Shown: positions 34,112 to 45,265, counted from the first letter of the stretch. The stretch: 64,000 bases of DNA from Actinernus sp. WN-2022 (GCA_030867875.1 JAOWCC010001589.1:149207745-149271744); one strand, 5' to 3'. The notes: a model not told the origin generated them from the letters alone. Program-made: numbers and translations.

Positions 34112-34700
34112 TTAGTACAGATCTTTAACATACTGGTGCAACATTCGTTCAGTCTCCTGGTACTTCGGGTCCTCAGGTTTGGTAGAGTATTTTTGTTCGA
34201 TAATATGAGGAAACAGGTGGAACAGTTTTCTTGGTGGAAATTTCACTCCGAAACGAATGTGTCCAGCATTGAACGCGTTTTTCCAAAACTGTTCATCGGC
34301 TTTCCAGCCATGCAGGTCACTCAGAGTGAGTTTTCTTCCTGTTTAGGCTTCGAGCTCTCGTATTCTTTCTTCATTTCCGATTGTTTCACAGACGTGGTAA
34401 AACAGAAATCGGAACAATGTTTCGAGATCTATAATTTCGTTTGTTTCTAGCTCTTCGGTTTTATTTTTGATATTCAGCTTCTGTCTTGTCACAGATATCT
34501 AGCATCTTTTCGAGCTTTGTTTTCTTTGTGCATGGGATGGTTCATCTAGCAACTTCTCAACATCATTGCGAAGCCTCGGTCTGTCAGCTATTACCTCCAT
34601 ACAAAAAAGCCAACCTTGATATGTAGTCCTTGGTAGATCCCCAAACCCCTTCTTTTATATCCAGTCTCTGATGCCAGGTTCATTTGCATTCCTGACTCGT
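34112..34700 (-). pseudogene. Unrecognised pseudogene, about 190 codons
   Basis: The minus strand gives a continuous protein-like reading: GFGDLPRTTYQGWLFCMEVI, ADRPRLRNDVEKLLDEPSHA, then a frame change near 34500 (EKMLDICDKTEAEYQK), then TEELETNEIIDLETLFRFLF, WKADEQFWKNAFNAGHIRFG, KLFHLFPHIIEQKY and MLHQYVKDLY before a TAA at 34114-34112. Two internal stops (after RDWI and after RELEA) are TAA codons consistent with CAA changes. It is Lys/Glu-rich in the middle and aromatic-rich (WKA, FWKN, FHLFPH) at the end. I know no family with this wording. No transposon motif is visible beside it, so a gene fragment or an unfamiliar element protein are both possible. Confidence 0.5.
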
Positions 34701-35384
34701 TACGTAGCATATTGTACGCAACTTAGGGAGTTAATGTATGTAAACATCCCGTCACAGACCTCGGAATTATCACTGGAGAAAGGTAAACTTCAAAACAATA
34801 AAATATGTTTTCACAGGGTAACTATCCACGAAGGTATACATTAAGAAATAATACTATTTTACCCATTGTACTACATAGAGGATATTACATGGCCGCGCGG
34901 AGATACGAATTTTATCTTCGAGTGTGAATGAAATATCTTACAAGTGAGTCTTCGAACGAATTCTGTTTAAGGTGACTGGATACCTTCAAAACGAAAAAGA
35001 TGGGTAATTTTTTAAAACGCAGAAATGTAGGTTTAGTAGTAGTGTCAAATATACCAAAAACTGCGTTCAAAAAGAAAATCATATTGACGGAGAAATAACA
35101 AAAGGAAGTTTTTAACCGGAAGTAATTGTTTCTATTTGATTGACAGCAGATCAATAAACACATGACAAGTGCTCACTCGCCCGAAACGACGGTGTGGGGA
35201 AAGCAAGAGCATATTAAATTCATGTTTTATTGAGAAAGGTTTTTCCACACACGATTCCATAATTCCATCGGTTGTTGGCCTTATGTCTTCCAAAAAGCAA
35301 GCAGGATGCCCTTAGCTTGGAAAACAAAGAAAAAAGAAAAACAAGGCCAAACAATGCATACGACTACAAAGCCAAATAATAATA

Positions 35385-36335
35385 ATACAATTTATATAGC
35401 GCCTATACATTGCTGTTCTAGGCGCTTTACAATGGAATAGACCTAATAAATATTAATACTAACAAATACTGAATAATTACAAATTACTATATTACATATA
35501 AAAAATCAAATTATTAATAAATACTACTAATGCTTATAGGAATATATGACTAAAAGGGATATAAAAACAGCACCGTTAATGTAACTAATTACAAATTGTA
35601 AGCAGCTTTAAAAATATGTGTCTTCAGCCTAGACTTAAAAATAACTACACTCTTACTCGACTTAACATTTAGTGGCAATACATGCCACAGTTCAGGAGCA
35701 GCTATGGAAAAGGATATATGTCCATAGGTCTTCAAATTGTAAATAGACTTATTAAGGCGTAACACAGCATTGGATGAACGGAGTTGTCTACGTGGTCTAT
35801 ATAACTCTAGCAACTCCTGCAAATACTTAGGTGCTAAATTATGTAAAGCTTTAAAAGTAAGTAAATTAATCTTAAACACAATTCTTCGTTCCACAGGCAA
35901 CCAGTTAAGCTCTTTAAGCGTTGTAGTGATGTGATCATGTTAACAGAAAGAAGCTATAACACGCGCAGCTGCATTTTGTACATATTGAAGTTTCACAATC
36001 TCATGTTTTGGCAGGCCGTATAAAAGCGAGTTGCAATAATCCAACTTGGAACTAACAAATGCATGAATGAGAACCTTGGTAGTATCGAAACTAAGATATT
36101 TCCTAATTTTAGCAATATTTCTAAGGTGATAAAAGCCAGACTTAACAATACAATTAACTTGGTAAGACATGGACATAGTATTATCAAACACTACACCAAT
36201 ATTACGCGCACGATCCAACAGATATATGATATCAGAACCTAAAGTAAGAGAAGGTAGTGGAATATGTGGACAAAATCTAGAATGTAACAGCAGAAGCTCA
36301 GTTTTATCCTTATTCAGTTTTACCCTTATTCAGTT
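35385..36335 (-). pseudogene. CR1-like LINE 3' end (LINE-F)
   Basis: RARNIGVVFDNTMSMSYQVN, LIHAFVSSKLDYCNSLLYGL and QNAAARVIASF (36218-35940), then RIVFKINLLTFKALHNLAPK and PRRQLRSSNAVLRL (35900-35589): the C-terminal region after the RT thumb in CR1-type LINEs. The 3' end at 35385-35435 has AAAGCGCCTAGAACAGC, GCGCTATATAAATTG and ATTATTATT, a familiar CR1/L2 tail. The 5' part is missing, typical of truncated reverse transcription. Confidence 0.85.
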
Positions 36336-36860
36336 TAAGCTTGTTATAAGTCATCCATTTGTCAATATCAAGTAAAAAGCGTTCCAGATACAAATGGGAT
36401 ATTCCAATACAATATATTTGGCACAATTTAGACAATAATTGCCGTTTTCCCCCATATTTAAATAACAAAAGTGGAACAAATTCCTTATTTTTATTCAATT
36501 CTTGACAGCAAACAAAACTGTGGGTAAAATATAATAATAAATACCAGTTTTGTTATGAAACTCCAAAAAAAAAAAAAGATAAGTATTTTAAAATTTAATA
36601 CTTATTGTTCCATAAAATAATTTTTTGGGGGGAATGGAAAGGAAAAGCAATGGACAGCTGTAATTTGCCTAAACCGTGATAAAGAAGTATTGTAAAATTT
36701 TATGAAAGTCTGATCAATCCTTCTAACCACAATATTTGCGTGGTAAAATATGCAACATATTATATTTTGCAATGCAGGAATAATGATGACACATTTACGA
36801 GACTTTGACTCCAATTAAAGTCTTTTATTCTCTTGTTGAAGCAGACATTTCGGAAATTTC

Positions 36861-37079
36861 TGCTGCAACCTGATAAGGCCAAATGTAAATCTGCAACAGA
36901 AATTTCAGCTTCAACCACAATACCAAATGTAAAACTGCAGCAGAAATTTCTGCTGCAATGGCAAGGACAAATGTAAAACTGCAGGAAAAAATTCTGCTGC
37001 AACCACAATACCAAATGTAAAACTGCAGAAGAAATTACTGCTGCAATGGCAAGGACAAATGTAAAACTGCAGCTGAAAT
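36861..37079. repeat. 44-bp tandem repeat with 88-bp higher order
   Basis: Five units of CTGCTGCAA..AAATGTAAAACTGCAG, 44 bp each. Units alternate between an ACCACAATACC and a TGGCAAGGAC centre, so the repeating block is 88 bp. Long minus-strand frames here merely reflect the repeat. Confidence 0.85.
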
Positions 37080-37111
37080 GGGAGGGAGTTAGTAATGTAA
37101 CCATTTATCAA

Positions 37112-37216
37112 CTCTTAGCCTCCTCCTCAGGCAACTCCTAATTATATTCGGCTTCGCCGCTCGTCGGTTGCCGGATCTAAAAAATATTAAGAGCTGCCTG
37201 CGGAGGAGGCTAATCA
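37112..37216. repeat. Short palindromic element (TTAGCCTCCTC...GAGGAGGCTAA)
   Basis: About 105 bp with inverted ends TTAGCCTCC / GGAGGCTAA and inner GGCAACTC/GAGCTGCC, forming a hairpin. Probably a small MITE. Confidence 0.6.
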
Positions 37217-37272
37217 ACTCTATCGGTTATATTATTTTATCAGCTTTTCACATTCCCATCATTTAAATCACA

Positions 37273-37692
37273 ATGGCTGCCATGCACCACATTGGCGCGA
37301 ACACAATGTGTTTGTGTGGCCGTTTGTATTTAGATTATTGTTGTCCTTGTGGCTTAGTACAGCAAGTCTTAACGATTTTGGAAGGTTTTGTGTTGGGTGA
37401 GATTTGCTGTATTAAGCCATTTGGACGGCAATACAAATCAGTGGAGCAAATTTATATTTACTTCGTGTTCAAATATGCATCTTCTTTGCGATATTTCGCA
37501 ACACTTCGACCTCCCGGTAATTCTCATATACCTATTATTAAATACAAACGGCCACATAAACACAACCGCCAACTTCTAAACAACAGACATTTCTATGCAC
37601 TCACAACACCGAAATATTCGTTTGCAGTTAATAAGATGTTTTGGAATTACTTACTTCAAGCTGTGGTCGATCCTTTAGTATACGTTAAATAG
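37273..37692 (+). CDS. Unrecognised 139-codon ORF
   Basis: ATG in a fair context (CACAATGGCT) starts MAAMHHIGANTMCLCGRLYL, with a Cys-rich beginning (MCLCG, DYCCPCG) and a basic segment YKRPHKHNRQLLNNRHF. No family recognised, no stop before 37690. It could be a small gene, an exon or chance. Confidence 0.3.
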   Translation: MAAMHHIGANTMCLCGRLYLDYCCPCGLVQQVLTILEGFVLGEICCIKPFGRQYKSVEQIYIYFVFKYASSLRYFATLRPPGNSHIPIIKYKRPHKHNRQLLNNRHFYALTTPKYSFAVNKMFWNYLLQAVVDPLVYVK

Positions 37693-37699
37693 GCGCGAA

Positions 37700-39256
37700 G
37701 CTAGACAATTATTAAACATATGGTCTCTCAATTGGCATAAAAATGCACACCTTTTGGACATATTCTACCGGAAGAAAGGTCTCCCTTTGATCTTGATGAA
37801 TCTATTTCTTAATGCATTACAGTTCGGCTTCACTGAGGGTCACTTTTGTTTAATTCAAGTTCCTTTGAGCTAAATCTGCTCAGTGCTTCAGTACCATTTG
37901 ATTCGTGATTTACCGGCATAATTTGTAGTAGAAACAGCTATGCAGACTTAAAGCGATCGTCTGATACTTTTCTACACGTACCTCCAGATTTGAAGTGGCA
38001 TAAGATACTCAGTCATGATCACGTAGATGTATAGTTTGCTGGAGTCCCATAGTCGGATCGGAGATCAACAGGGGAGTCGATCATGCTCTGAAGCCACTGC
38101 AGAAACTTCATTCGCCGAAAGACTTTCGCGTTCTTGTTCTCTGGTCATCTGATACCTATTAGTTTCGGATGGACAGGATTTGGGAGATTTACTATGAGAA
38201 TAGAGATGCTTCGGCAGTCTTGAATACAATTTGAACTTCAGAGCTAATCCAAGGCTAACACCTATATGTGAAATTGAATATACCTCACGTACATGAATTG
38301 AATATCCCGCTGATGCGAAGTGTCAACTTTAACCAATCAGATCACAGACTGGTGCAATTGAAAGCGCGTGAAGTTAGAAGGCTGGCAAAGACTGATTAAC
38401 CGTCACTAAAGTTTTATTTGCACGGTGGCATTTTCTGATCGCCATTTGTTTCTCTTGCAAGCCTTGTTCTTCGTAGGAATCTTTAAATTGTACGCACATT
38501 GAAGGTAAGTAGCTTTTGCTCTATGAATGTGAAAAAGATAATTGATAATTCAGACACTTAACTAAGAGGAAAGCGTGTCATTTAGGTCAAAATTACGTTC
38601 ACTGTACCTGGGTGTGTGAGCTGTACCTCGACCGCTTCCCTCTAAGAAAGTATCAAAGCAAAAACATTTGAAGTCGGGTCGACGACATATTTCAGAACCG
38701 ATCATTTTTTATGATCAGTCTATTAAAGTATATTGTAGTATATTATGTTTCTGAAATAGAAAGTCAATCTCAGATCACATCCTAAAATGTTTGACAAGTT
38801 GTCACTAACGCTATAATCGTTGCCTTCCTCGTACTTTTGGCAAAATAACGAGGACAACAAGGGTCGTTCATGACTTTAGCAAACCATGATACTTAAGAAT
38901 GTGATTAACATAAACTTAACTCTTCATGTATGTCTCTACCTACCCCTAACCCTTTTATGACCTGGTTTGTATCAAAATCTGTAATATGCAAAATATCAAA
39001 AATCCCCGACACAGTATTTGAGACAATTTAGAAAAAAAAAAAAGCCTGAAGGGCTGAACTCCTGGCGGATGGAGTCATTTCGCGTAGAAATATCTACAAC
39101 ATCTACTCTTTTAACGTTTGTTCAAAACGGACTGAATATATACTTTCTTCAATTCAAGACCTTTAAAACGGTATATAGTACGTCTACATGTATGTGACTT
39201 TAATTCCGACGCTGCAAGAGCGTTCCCAAAATGACACGTCGAACTTTTATTGAGAC
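37700..39256. other. 1.5 kb without a supported gene
   Basis: Nothing recognised on either strand. A consensus donor (GAAGGTAAGT) at about 38506 follows a stretch that could be an untranslated first exon, but there is no coding support. Confidence 0.35.
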
Positions 39257-39820
39257 TTAAAGTGCCACGATCAAATTTTAATATATCAATGTTTTTGCAT
39301 ATTCATAAAGTAGAGTTGATATATTATTACCAGTTCAAATTGTTTTTCCATACAACGACAAAAAGTTTTACTTTTTGAGCGGCGAATGTTGAATCTAAAC
39401 ATCCGCCATTACTGGAGGCCGTTCTTTAAACAAAGGTTTATTCAGCGGAAGTGATGTCATACACTTAACGCTCGCCTGCAGAACACAACGCCTGGAGGCA
39501 TATTTCTACTAAAAACGACCTCGGGAACATAAGAAGAAAGTGATATTTATTTTTGCAAGGTTGGCTACTTTTTTATGCACGCTATTTCGCGCCAAGAGGT
39601 TGTCGTGTTAAGCGTATGACATCACTTCCGCTGAACACTGAGAACGGCTTCCAGTAATGGCGGACAGGATTTTACCGGTAAACTCTCTAAAATTTTGTGG
39701 TTAATATGCCAATTTGGGAATATTTGTTACTATTTCGGATATTTCTAATACTGATTGACTTATTGAGACTGAAAAAGTGGCAAATCGAAATGGTAAATTG
39801 TTGTCGTAGTGGCACTTTAA
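39257..39820. mobile_element. TTAA-flanked palindromic MITE, copy 2 (inverted)
   Basis: Reverse-oriented relative of 33070-33671: 556 bp between TTAA sites (39257-39260, 39817-39820), with AGTGCCAC and GTGGCACT ends and the same inner arms (GGTTTATTCAGCGGAAGTGA). It differs by scattered changes and a deletion in one arm. Confidence 0.85.
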
Positions 39821-40509
39821 GCCGAAATATAAATAACATATATCATTGAGACAATCTCAAACAACATTTAATACTGTCAGCTAATCCAACGCAACTTAGG
39901 TCATGACACTTCACGTTGCTTCGCGCCACATGAGCACGCCATTGTGCTTGACTTGTGGCCATATCATTGCACAACTCCAAGGGGCTGCCGATTGAAATGG
40001 CAATTCTATGCTCTGTCACTGTGCTCCGCCGAAGTGAAACGAGCTGCTGGCGTCCATAAATATATTTCGTTATGCACTTTTGACATGATATTATTCTTCA
40101 ACGGGCACCATTGTTTTATTTCTACATGTTTAATAATACAGTTCTCTGCTGTAAAAAAAAATTAGTACATTCTATGGAAAATGTCTTGTCCTAAAGTTTG
40201 GAAACGTAACACATGCATTTGATGCTAGAAAGTTCAGTACTCACGGAAGTACGCAAGGTTGATTACTAGTGGCAGTTTACTAGTTTGCACTATTGCCTGT
40301 TATGGAATGGAAACTTACTTTCACAGCTTAATATGTATGTCGATTGGTCAGAAGGATATCTTGTTTCAGATGCTACGGTCCTTTCGGCATCAGGAAATTT
40401 TTAAGCGGGAGTTTGCGTACAGTATTTCAAGCTATGCTGTCGCGCGCGTTCAGTTAAGTCACAAATGTTCGTGAAACTATAAATAGCGCGCGTTCATTAT
40501 TATCAGTTT
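39821..40509. other. No gene; partial satellite copy at about 40325
   Basis: About 40 bp at 40325-40365 (GCTTAATATGTATGTCGATT) resemble the tandem unit at 44.8-45.3 kb, placing related sequence on both sides of LINE-E. Otherwise nothing. Confidence 0.45.
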
Positions 40510-40766
40510 GCTCTTTTTCTTTTCATCTTTATTACACACAAACCACCATGTACACACATAAAAATACAAAAAAAATATATAATAAATTACAGTGGAAGAC
40601 AACCTAAATGGAAGCCAAAGACATTACTTTAGGTTGCCTTTTTAAGCGTGAGCTAATAATCTAACAATATTATACTGAATATTAATATTATGATAAGAGA
40701 AAGATGATTGGAAAGAAAAGGTTTTTGCGAGAAGGGAGCGAAGAAGAGCAGACATAGATCAGTTAA

Positions 40767-42011
40767 TTAAGGAGATGACTGGTTAATTAAATAGGATTTC
40801 AGATTATATTTGAAGCTGGTGAGAGAAGTTCTATTTTTCATCTCGTCAGGGATAGAATTCCAAACTTTTGGTCCTTCATAGGCTATTGAAAATATTCTTA
40901 TATTTGTTCTTGAGAATGTTGGTCTATAATCATTAGCTATCTTGGTATTATACGAGTGAATACTGAGATTAGTAGAAAAGAAATCTTTGAAAATTTCTGG
41001 AAGGATTTTCTTATCATAGGAAAACATAAAGAGACCCAACTGATGTTTATGTATATTAAATAAATTTAAAAGATTATGGTCCTTAAATAAGGGAGCCGTA
41101 TGTGCATCATAATCTGATTTGGTGATGATTCTAATAGCTCTTTTCTGTAGCGTAACAATTTTTTTTAAAGTTGAGGTATAAGTGCCACCCCAAATTAAAT
41201 TGCCATAGTATAGGTATGGGTAAATAAGAGCAAAATAAAGTTTGTGCAGTGATGCTTTGGATAGAAAAAAAATCGATTTAGACATTATGCCAATGGATTT
41301 TGAAATTTTACTAGTTATAGTTGCAATGTGCTGCTTCCAGTTCAGATTCTCATCAACAAAAACTCCAAGAAACTTAGTAGAGTGTTTAAGTTCAATAGGT
41401 CCACCATTAACCTTGACTACAAGATTGTTAAGCAATACTTTCTTTTGTCTTGGTCTAAAAATGAGGTATTGTTTTTGTTTTATTTTTACTGAGAGTTTAT
41501 TTGTGTTAAGCCAGTTAGATACCTTTTCTAGTTCACTGTTAAGCGTATAGTAAAGCTTATTAACATTTTTATCTGAGAGGAACACATTAGTATCATCTGC
41601 ATATAAAATAAATTTTAACAAAGTGGAGGAATGATGAATGTCGTTTATATATAAAATAAAAAGAAGGGGCCCAAGAATTGATCTCTATAGAACACCACAA
41701 CTTACTGTTCGATATTCAGAACACTCGCCTTTAAATTCAACAAATTGTTTACGGTTATACAAATAGTCATGAATCCAATTGAATGCAAGCCCTCTAATAC
41801 CATAATGTTGCAGTTTGTCTAGTAAGAGTTTATGATTAACGGTATCAAAGGCTTTAGATAGATCTAAGAAAACTCCTGCACATAACTGCTTATTATCAAT
41901 CGAGGAAGAAATTTGATCAACCAAGTTCAAAAGTGCCATTACAGTAGAGTGCTGAGATCTAAAGCCATACTGGTGGTCATAAAGAATATGGTGTTTATTT
42001 ATAAAGTCCAT
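40767..42011 (-). pseudogene. LINE-E reverse transcriptase
   Basis: MDFINKHHILYDHQYGFRSQ and GVFLDLSKAFDTVNHKLLLD (42011-41685). A stop replaces PQG in VSCGVL*RSILGPLLF. Then LKFILYADDTNVFLSD with the catalytic YADD, LNTNKLSVK, FLGVFVDENLNWKQH, RAIRIITKSDYDAHT and GPKVWNSIPDEMK (41621-40767). The second half is open over 284 codons. The fingers region is deleted and a nonsense codon lies in the palm, so the enzyme is dead. Confidence 0.9.
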
Positions 42012-42059
42012 GAAGCGATTGAAGATGATCTCATTAAGTAGTTTCTATACAGCTTTCAT

Positions 42060-42323
42060 GTCACCTTTCACAGAGTCTAGTTTGTAATCATAATACATTC
42101 GCTTAGATACTTTAAGCAGGTAGCTGAGTTTGTTCCTATATTTCTTATAAATATTTTCATTATTAGGGGAAGGGTTACTGAGAAATCCAGTAGATATCCA
42201 AGGCTTGGAAAGTAATTTAGCTTTTTTTCGAGTTATCGTTTTAAATGGAAAGCATTTGTCAAAGATACATTTATAAGTTCCAAGAAAATAATTGTATGCT
42301 TCTTCGGGATCATTAAAGTTGTT
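42060..42323 (-). pseudogene. LINE-E ORF2 linker, downstream side of the insertion
   Basis: Reads NFNDPEEAYNYFLGTYKCIF, then LLSKPWISTGFLSN and KYRNKLSYLLKVSKRMYY, the conserved linker between endonuclease and RT in this LINE clade. Removing the inserted element joins WESL directly to NNFNDPEE in frame. Confidence 0.75.
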
Positions 42324-43299
42324 TCAAAAACTCATGAATAATTAATGAGCATTTTGTCCAATCAGATGAAGCAAATCAGTCACGTGCATGCTCCTTTATA
42401 CCTGATAAAATCTCATCATTCTAAAAGGCCCGCGGAGGGATTTGAATTCTGTCCCAGAGGGAAACGGGGTTAATGATTGAGACAATGGAATTTCTATTGA
42501 TGTTTCAGCTTTCTCACTGAATTGCTAATTAGGATGAACGTTTTATATAAAGAATATTAATGAACATGAAATTTTATATAAAGTTTCATCCTAATTAAGA
42601 ATTCACTGATAAAGACCCAAAGATAGCAAAAAGTACACGGAACATAAGGTACCTAGATAATAAATTTTGCACTAAATTTACTAATATCAGCAGACTACCG
42701 AGATACACAGATAATATTTTTAAAATGAAGTTATCCAACTACCATTACTTGTTTACCGAGCCACTATTTAGTTCCAATTATTAAACCAAACTCAAAGCCG
42801 TAAAATTATAAAAACGTGCATTAAACTTACATATTTTCTGCCGGAGTCAAAAATTTAGAGTCTGCCGTCATGTCAGTCACATCGCTTTCCAAGTCTTGAA
42901 CTTTATCGAGGTAAACCACGACACCAAATCCTTCAAGTGCAAGTACTAGCTTGTTCTCTGCCACACAATGCTTTCAGCATTGCGAAACGTCCGCTTGAAG
43001 CCATCCAAACATACAACATAGTATGGTAATTTCTTCATGTCATTCCCTTGAGATGTTCGTAATTGCAGGCGGTGATTACTCGAATATTTTGCATGGCGTT
43101 GTGAATACAAAGGTTCAATGGTTCATTAAGTAACCATTCCCTTGAGATGTGCGTCTTTCTTTCATTGCATTCTTAAAGCGTTTTTGAAGCCGTTTAAAAC
43201 ACTCACAGCACGTGTTTTATCAAGTCTAAAAATTCTCGGGCTTCGCCCTCGATTTTTTAAACTTGATAAAACACTGCTGTTCGTGTTTTAAACAGTACA
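42324..43299 (+). mobile_element. Helentron-like non-autonomous element, copy A
   Basis: 976 bp from TCAAAAACTCATGAATAATT to GTTTTAAACAGTACA, inserted between two T bases with no target duplication; taking it out restores the LINE reading frame. The 3' end is a hairpin of about 100 bp (43192-43293; arms GTTTAAAACAC.. and ..GTGTTTTAAAC) six bases from the terminus. A second inverted repeat (about 42522-42598, ATTAGGATGAAC / TTTCATCCTAAT) lies inside. The same structure recurs at 61828-63048. T-T insertion, no duplication, a TC start and a 3' hairpin are features of the Helentron/Helitron2 branch of rolling-circle elements. Class assignment is inference. Confidence 0.6.
42830..43045 (-). pseudogene. 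Exon-like coding block carried by the Helentron-like element
   Basis: Minus strand from an ATG at about 43040 reads MKKLPYYVVCLDGFKRTFRN. After a one-base frame change comes VAENKLVLALEGFGVVVYLD, KVQDLESDVTDMTADSKFLT, PAEN, ending at a GTAAGT donor (about 42831). Copy B keeps ALEGFGVVVYLDKVQDLESD and the donor, although diverged elsewhere. That looks like a captured first or internal exon. I do not recognise the parent gene. Confidence 0.45.
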
Positions 43300-44359
43300 T
43301 AAACTTTCCCAGTTATAACTATTTAATTCCTCATTAAATTTTTGCTTAGTTTTTGGGGTAATGAGGCGCCTAACAGGCTTGATACCAGAATTTGCAGAAT
43401 CATCTGGTTGAGATTGATGCAAGAAGGTGAAGGTGGGAAGGTGATCAGAAATGTCAGTGAAGAACAGTCCACTAGTTGTTTCATCAATTAAATTGTTAGT
43501 AAATATGTTATCAATTAGTGTAGCTGTATGGGAAGTGATTCTAGTTGGTCTGGTAATGAGAGGAAGGAAAGAACAAGAGAACATGTCGTCAAGAAAATCA
43601 CTAGTGTGAGTGCACTGCTGGTACTTCAATAGATCTAAATTATAGTCCCCTAGGAGGTAGCAAGGTTTCTGTTCTTTTGATATTTTCTCCAAAATCATAT
43701 TCAATTTTTCTAAGAACTCAACTATGTTAGCTCCTGGAGGTCTATAGAGAGTCCCAATTATTATTATTTTTTCATTAGGTCTAACTACTTCAATAAATAA
43801 TGATTCTAATATTTGAGTATCAAAGATATCAAGATCAGGCCTATGTTTATAATTAAGCTCATTTCCAATATAGATACCGACACCTCCTGTTTTTATCTGC
43901 CCTGCATTTATTTATGAACTCATAGCCATTAATATCAACATTGGCAGTTGAATCCTTCTTAAGCCAAGTTTCTGTGATACCAATAACAGTGAATTTAAAA
44001 TTTATAGTATCAAGGAAATCGGTGAGTTTGTGTAAGTTTTGGCTTATGCTACGTACATTTAAATGTAGGAGAGAGAACGAGGATTTTTGTTGAGAAATGA
44101 GCTCATTAAATTGATCTTGAATAAAATAACGGCTATCAAGAGCCGAATAAAATTGTTGGTCAGGTTCAATATCAAAAGTTCCCTTAGTGAAATTTTCACA
44201 ATTAATCGGATTAAAATACAGTGAATCTAAGCGGTCTCTATTGAAATTAATTCGGCCGTGATTAATTTCGTAGATAGCCAAGTTAAAGGACTCATCGTCT
44301 AAACCATCAAATGGAAGAACCTGAAAATCGGCGACCACAGAGTTACATGTATCTGCCAT
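43300..44359 (-). pseudogene. LINE-E endonuclease
   Basis: Opens at 44359 (MADTCNSVVADFQVLPFDGL). LLHLNVRSISQNLHKLTDFL, VIGITETWLKKD (ETW with the catalytic Glu), a frameshift near 43890, then GTLYRPPG, CYLLGDYNLDLLKYQQCTH, RPTRITSHTATLIDNIF and FFTDISDHLPTFTF with the catalytic Asp-His. Ends in the Helentron-like insertion after NSYNWESL. Confidence 0.88.
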
Positions 44360-44544
44360 ATGCTAGTATAAGACAGCTATGACAGCTTGCATCCATCTGC
44401 ATTAAAAACATTGTCACGTAAGAATTACCGTCACGTAACATATATATATTTTGACGCGAGTTGACATATTTAGTATCATACAGCCGGTGGAACCCGTAAA
44501 AACTATACAGATTATGTTTATAAGTCATGAAATATTGTACTTAT

Positions 44545-44754
44545 CTATGTGAATTTCTCCAGGTCATCTATTACTGAGATTTTGAAGATGCGAGAGGAGT
44601 CGGACTCTATCAGGAAGACTGCACTCCCTTTTGCCCAGCAGTACTTAAAGTGAATTTCCTCTTGCTTCTTCTTTGCGTGGTATAAGAGCTTCTGTAATCT
44701 CGGTGTCAAGTGATTGTATATCCTGGCGCCTTGCATGGAATCCTCCCCGGGCAT
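44545..44754 (-). pseudogene. LINE-E ORF1 C-terminus
   Basis: LTPRLQKLLYHAKKKQEEIH and FKYCWAKGSAVFLIESD match the end of the ORF1 proteins at 16.5 and 58.0 kb. The N-terminal rest is missing and the satellite starts just upstream. Confidence 0.65.
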
Positions 44755-44784
44755 ACATGGGTTTTCATGTATTCAATAATTACT

Positions 44785-45265
44785 TCTGGAGCTTCATATG
44801 TATGTCGATTGGTCACAATGAATTTCCTCTTTCCGTTTTCCCCGTTAGTTTGAACATTAGGGATACATTCTTGGAGATTTCGTACAGTTTAGCGACCGTG
44901 TCGAAAGTAGAAAAGTTCGCTGGTCACGAAAGTGCGTATTTATTTAACTGTCACAACCGGTTTCATAGCAGTTCGATGTTTGACTCTCATGTAGTCGATG
45001 ATAACTCATAGAGCTTCATATGTATGTCGATTGCTCACAAGGATTTCCTCTTTCAGTTTTCCCCGTTAGTTTGGACATCAGGGATTTATTCTTGGAGATT
45101 TCGTACAGTTTAGCGACCGTGTAGAAAAGTTCGCTTGTCACGAAAGTGCGAATGTACTGACAAGCGGTTATCATAGCAGTTCGATGTTTGGAGACTCTCA
45201 CGTAGTCGATAATATAAACTCCTATAGCTTCATATGTACGTCGATTGCTCACAAGGCTATCGTAT
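44785..45265. repeat. Tandem repeat, unit about 220-230 bp, 2+ copies
   Basis: Blocks starting GCTTCATATGTATGTCGATT at about 44792, 45013 and 45230, with inner words CGTTTTCCCCGTTAGTTT.. and TTCGTACAGTTTAGCGACCG, diverged at about 10-15% by eye. The third copy is cut short. Confidence 0.85.

Larger units (their letters stand above)
40510..44760 (-). mobile_element. LINE with internal deletion, hosting a Helentron-like insertion (LINE-E)
   Basis: End of ORF1 (44754-44545), ORF2 endonuclease (44359-43300), then a 976-bp foreign element (42324-43299), ORF2 linker (42323-42060), reverse transcriptase (42011-40767) and a 3' tail at about 40510-40545 (GTAATAAAGATGAAAAGAAA). Sequence is lost between the linker (VKGDMKAV) and the RT block (NRFMDFINKH), about where 200-250 codons should be. 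5'-truncated within ORF1. Confidence 0.88.

Noticed and set aside
34082..34450. 122-codon plus-strand ORF
   Set aside because: It is the antisense shadow of the minus-strand pseudogene at 34112-34700, which reads far more like protein.
36760..37111. Two minus-strand ORFs rich in Leu/Phe/Tyr/Cys
   Set aside because: Entirely explained by the 44-bp tandem repeat.
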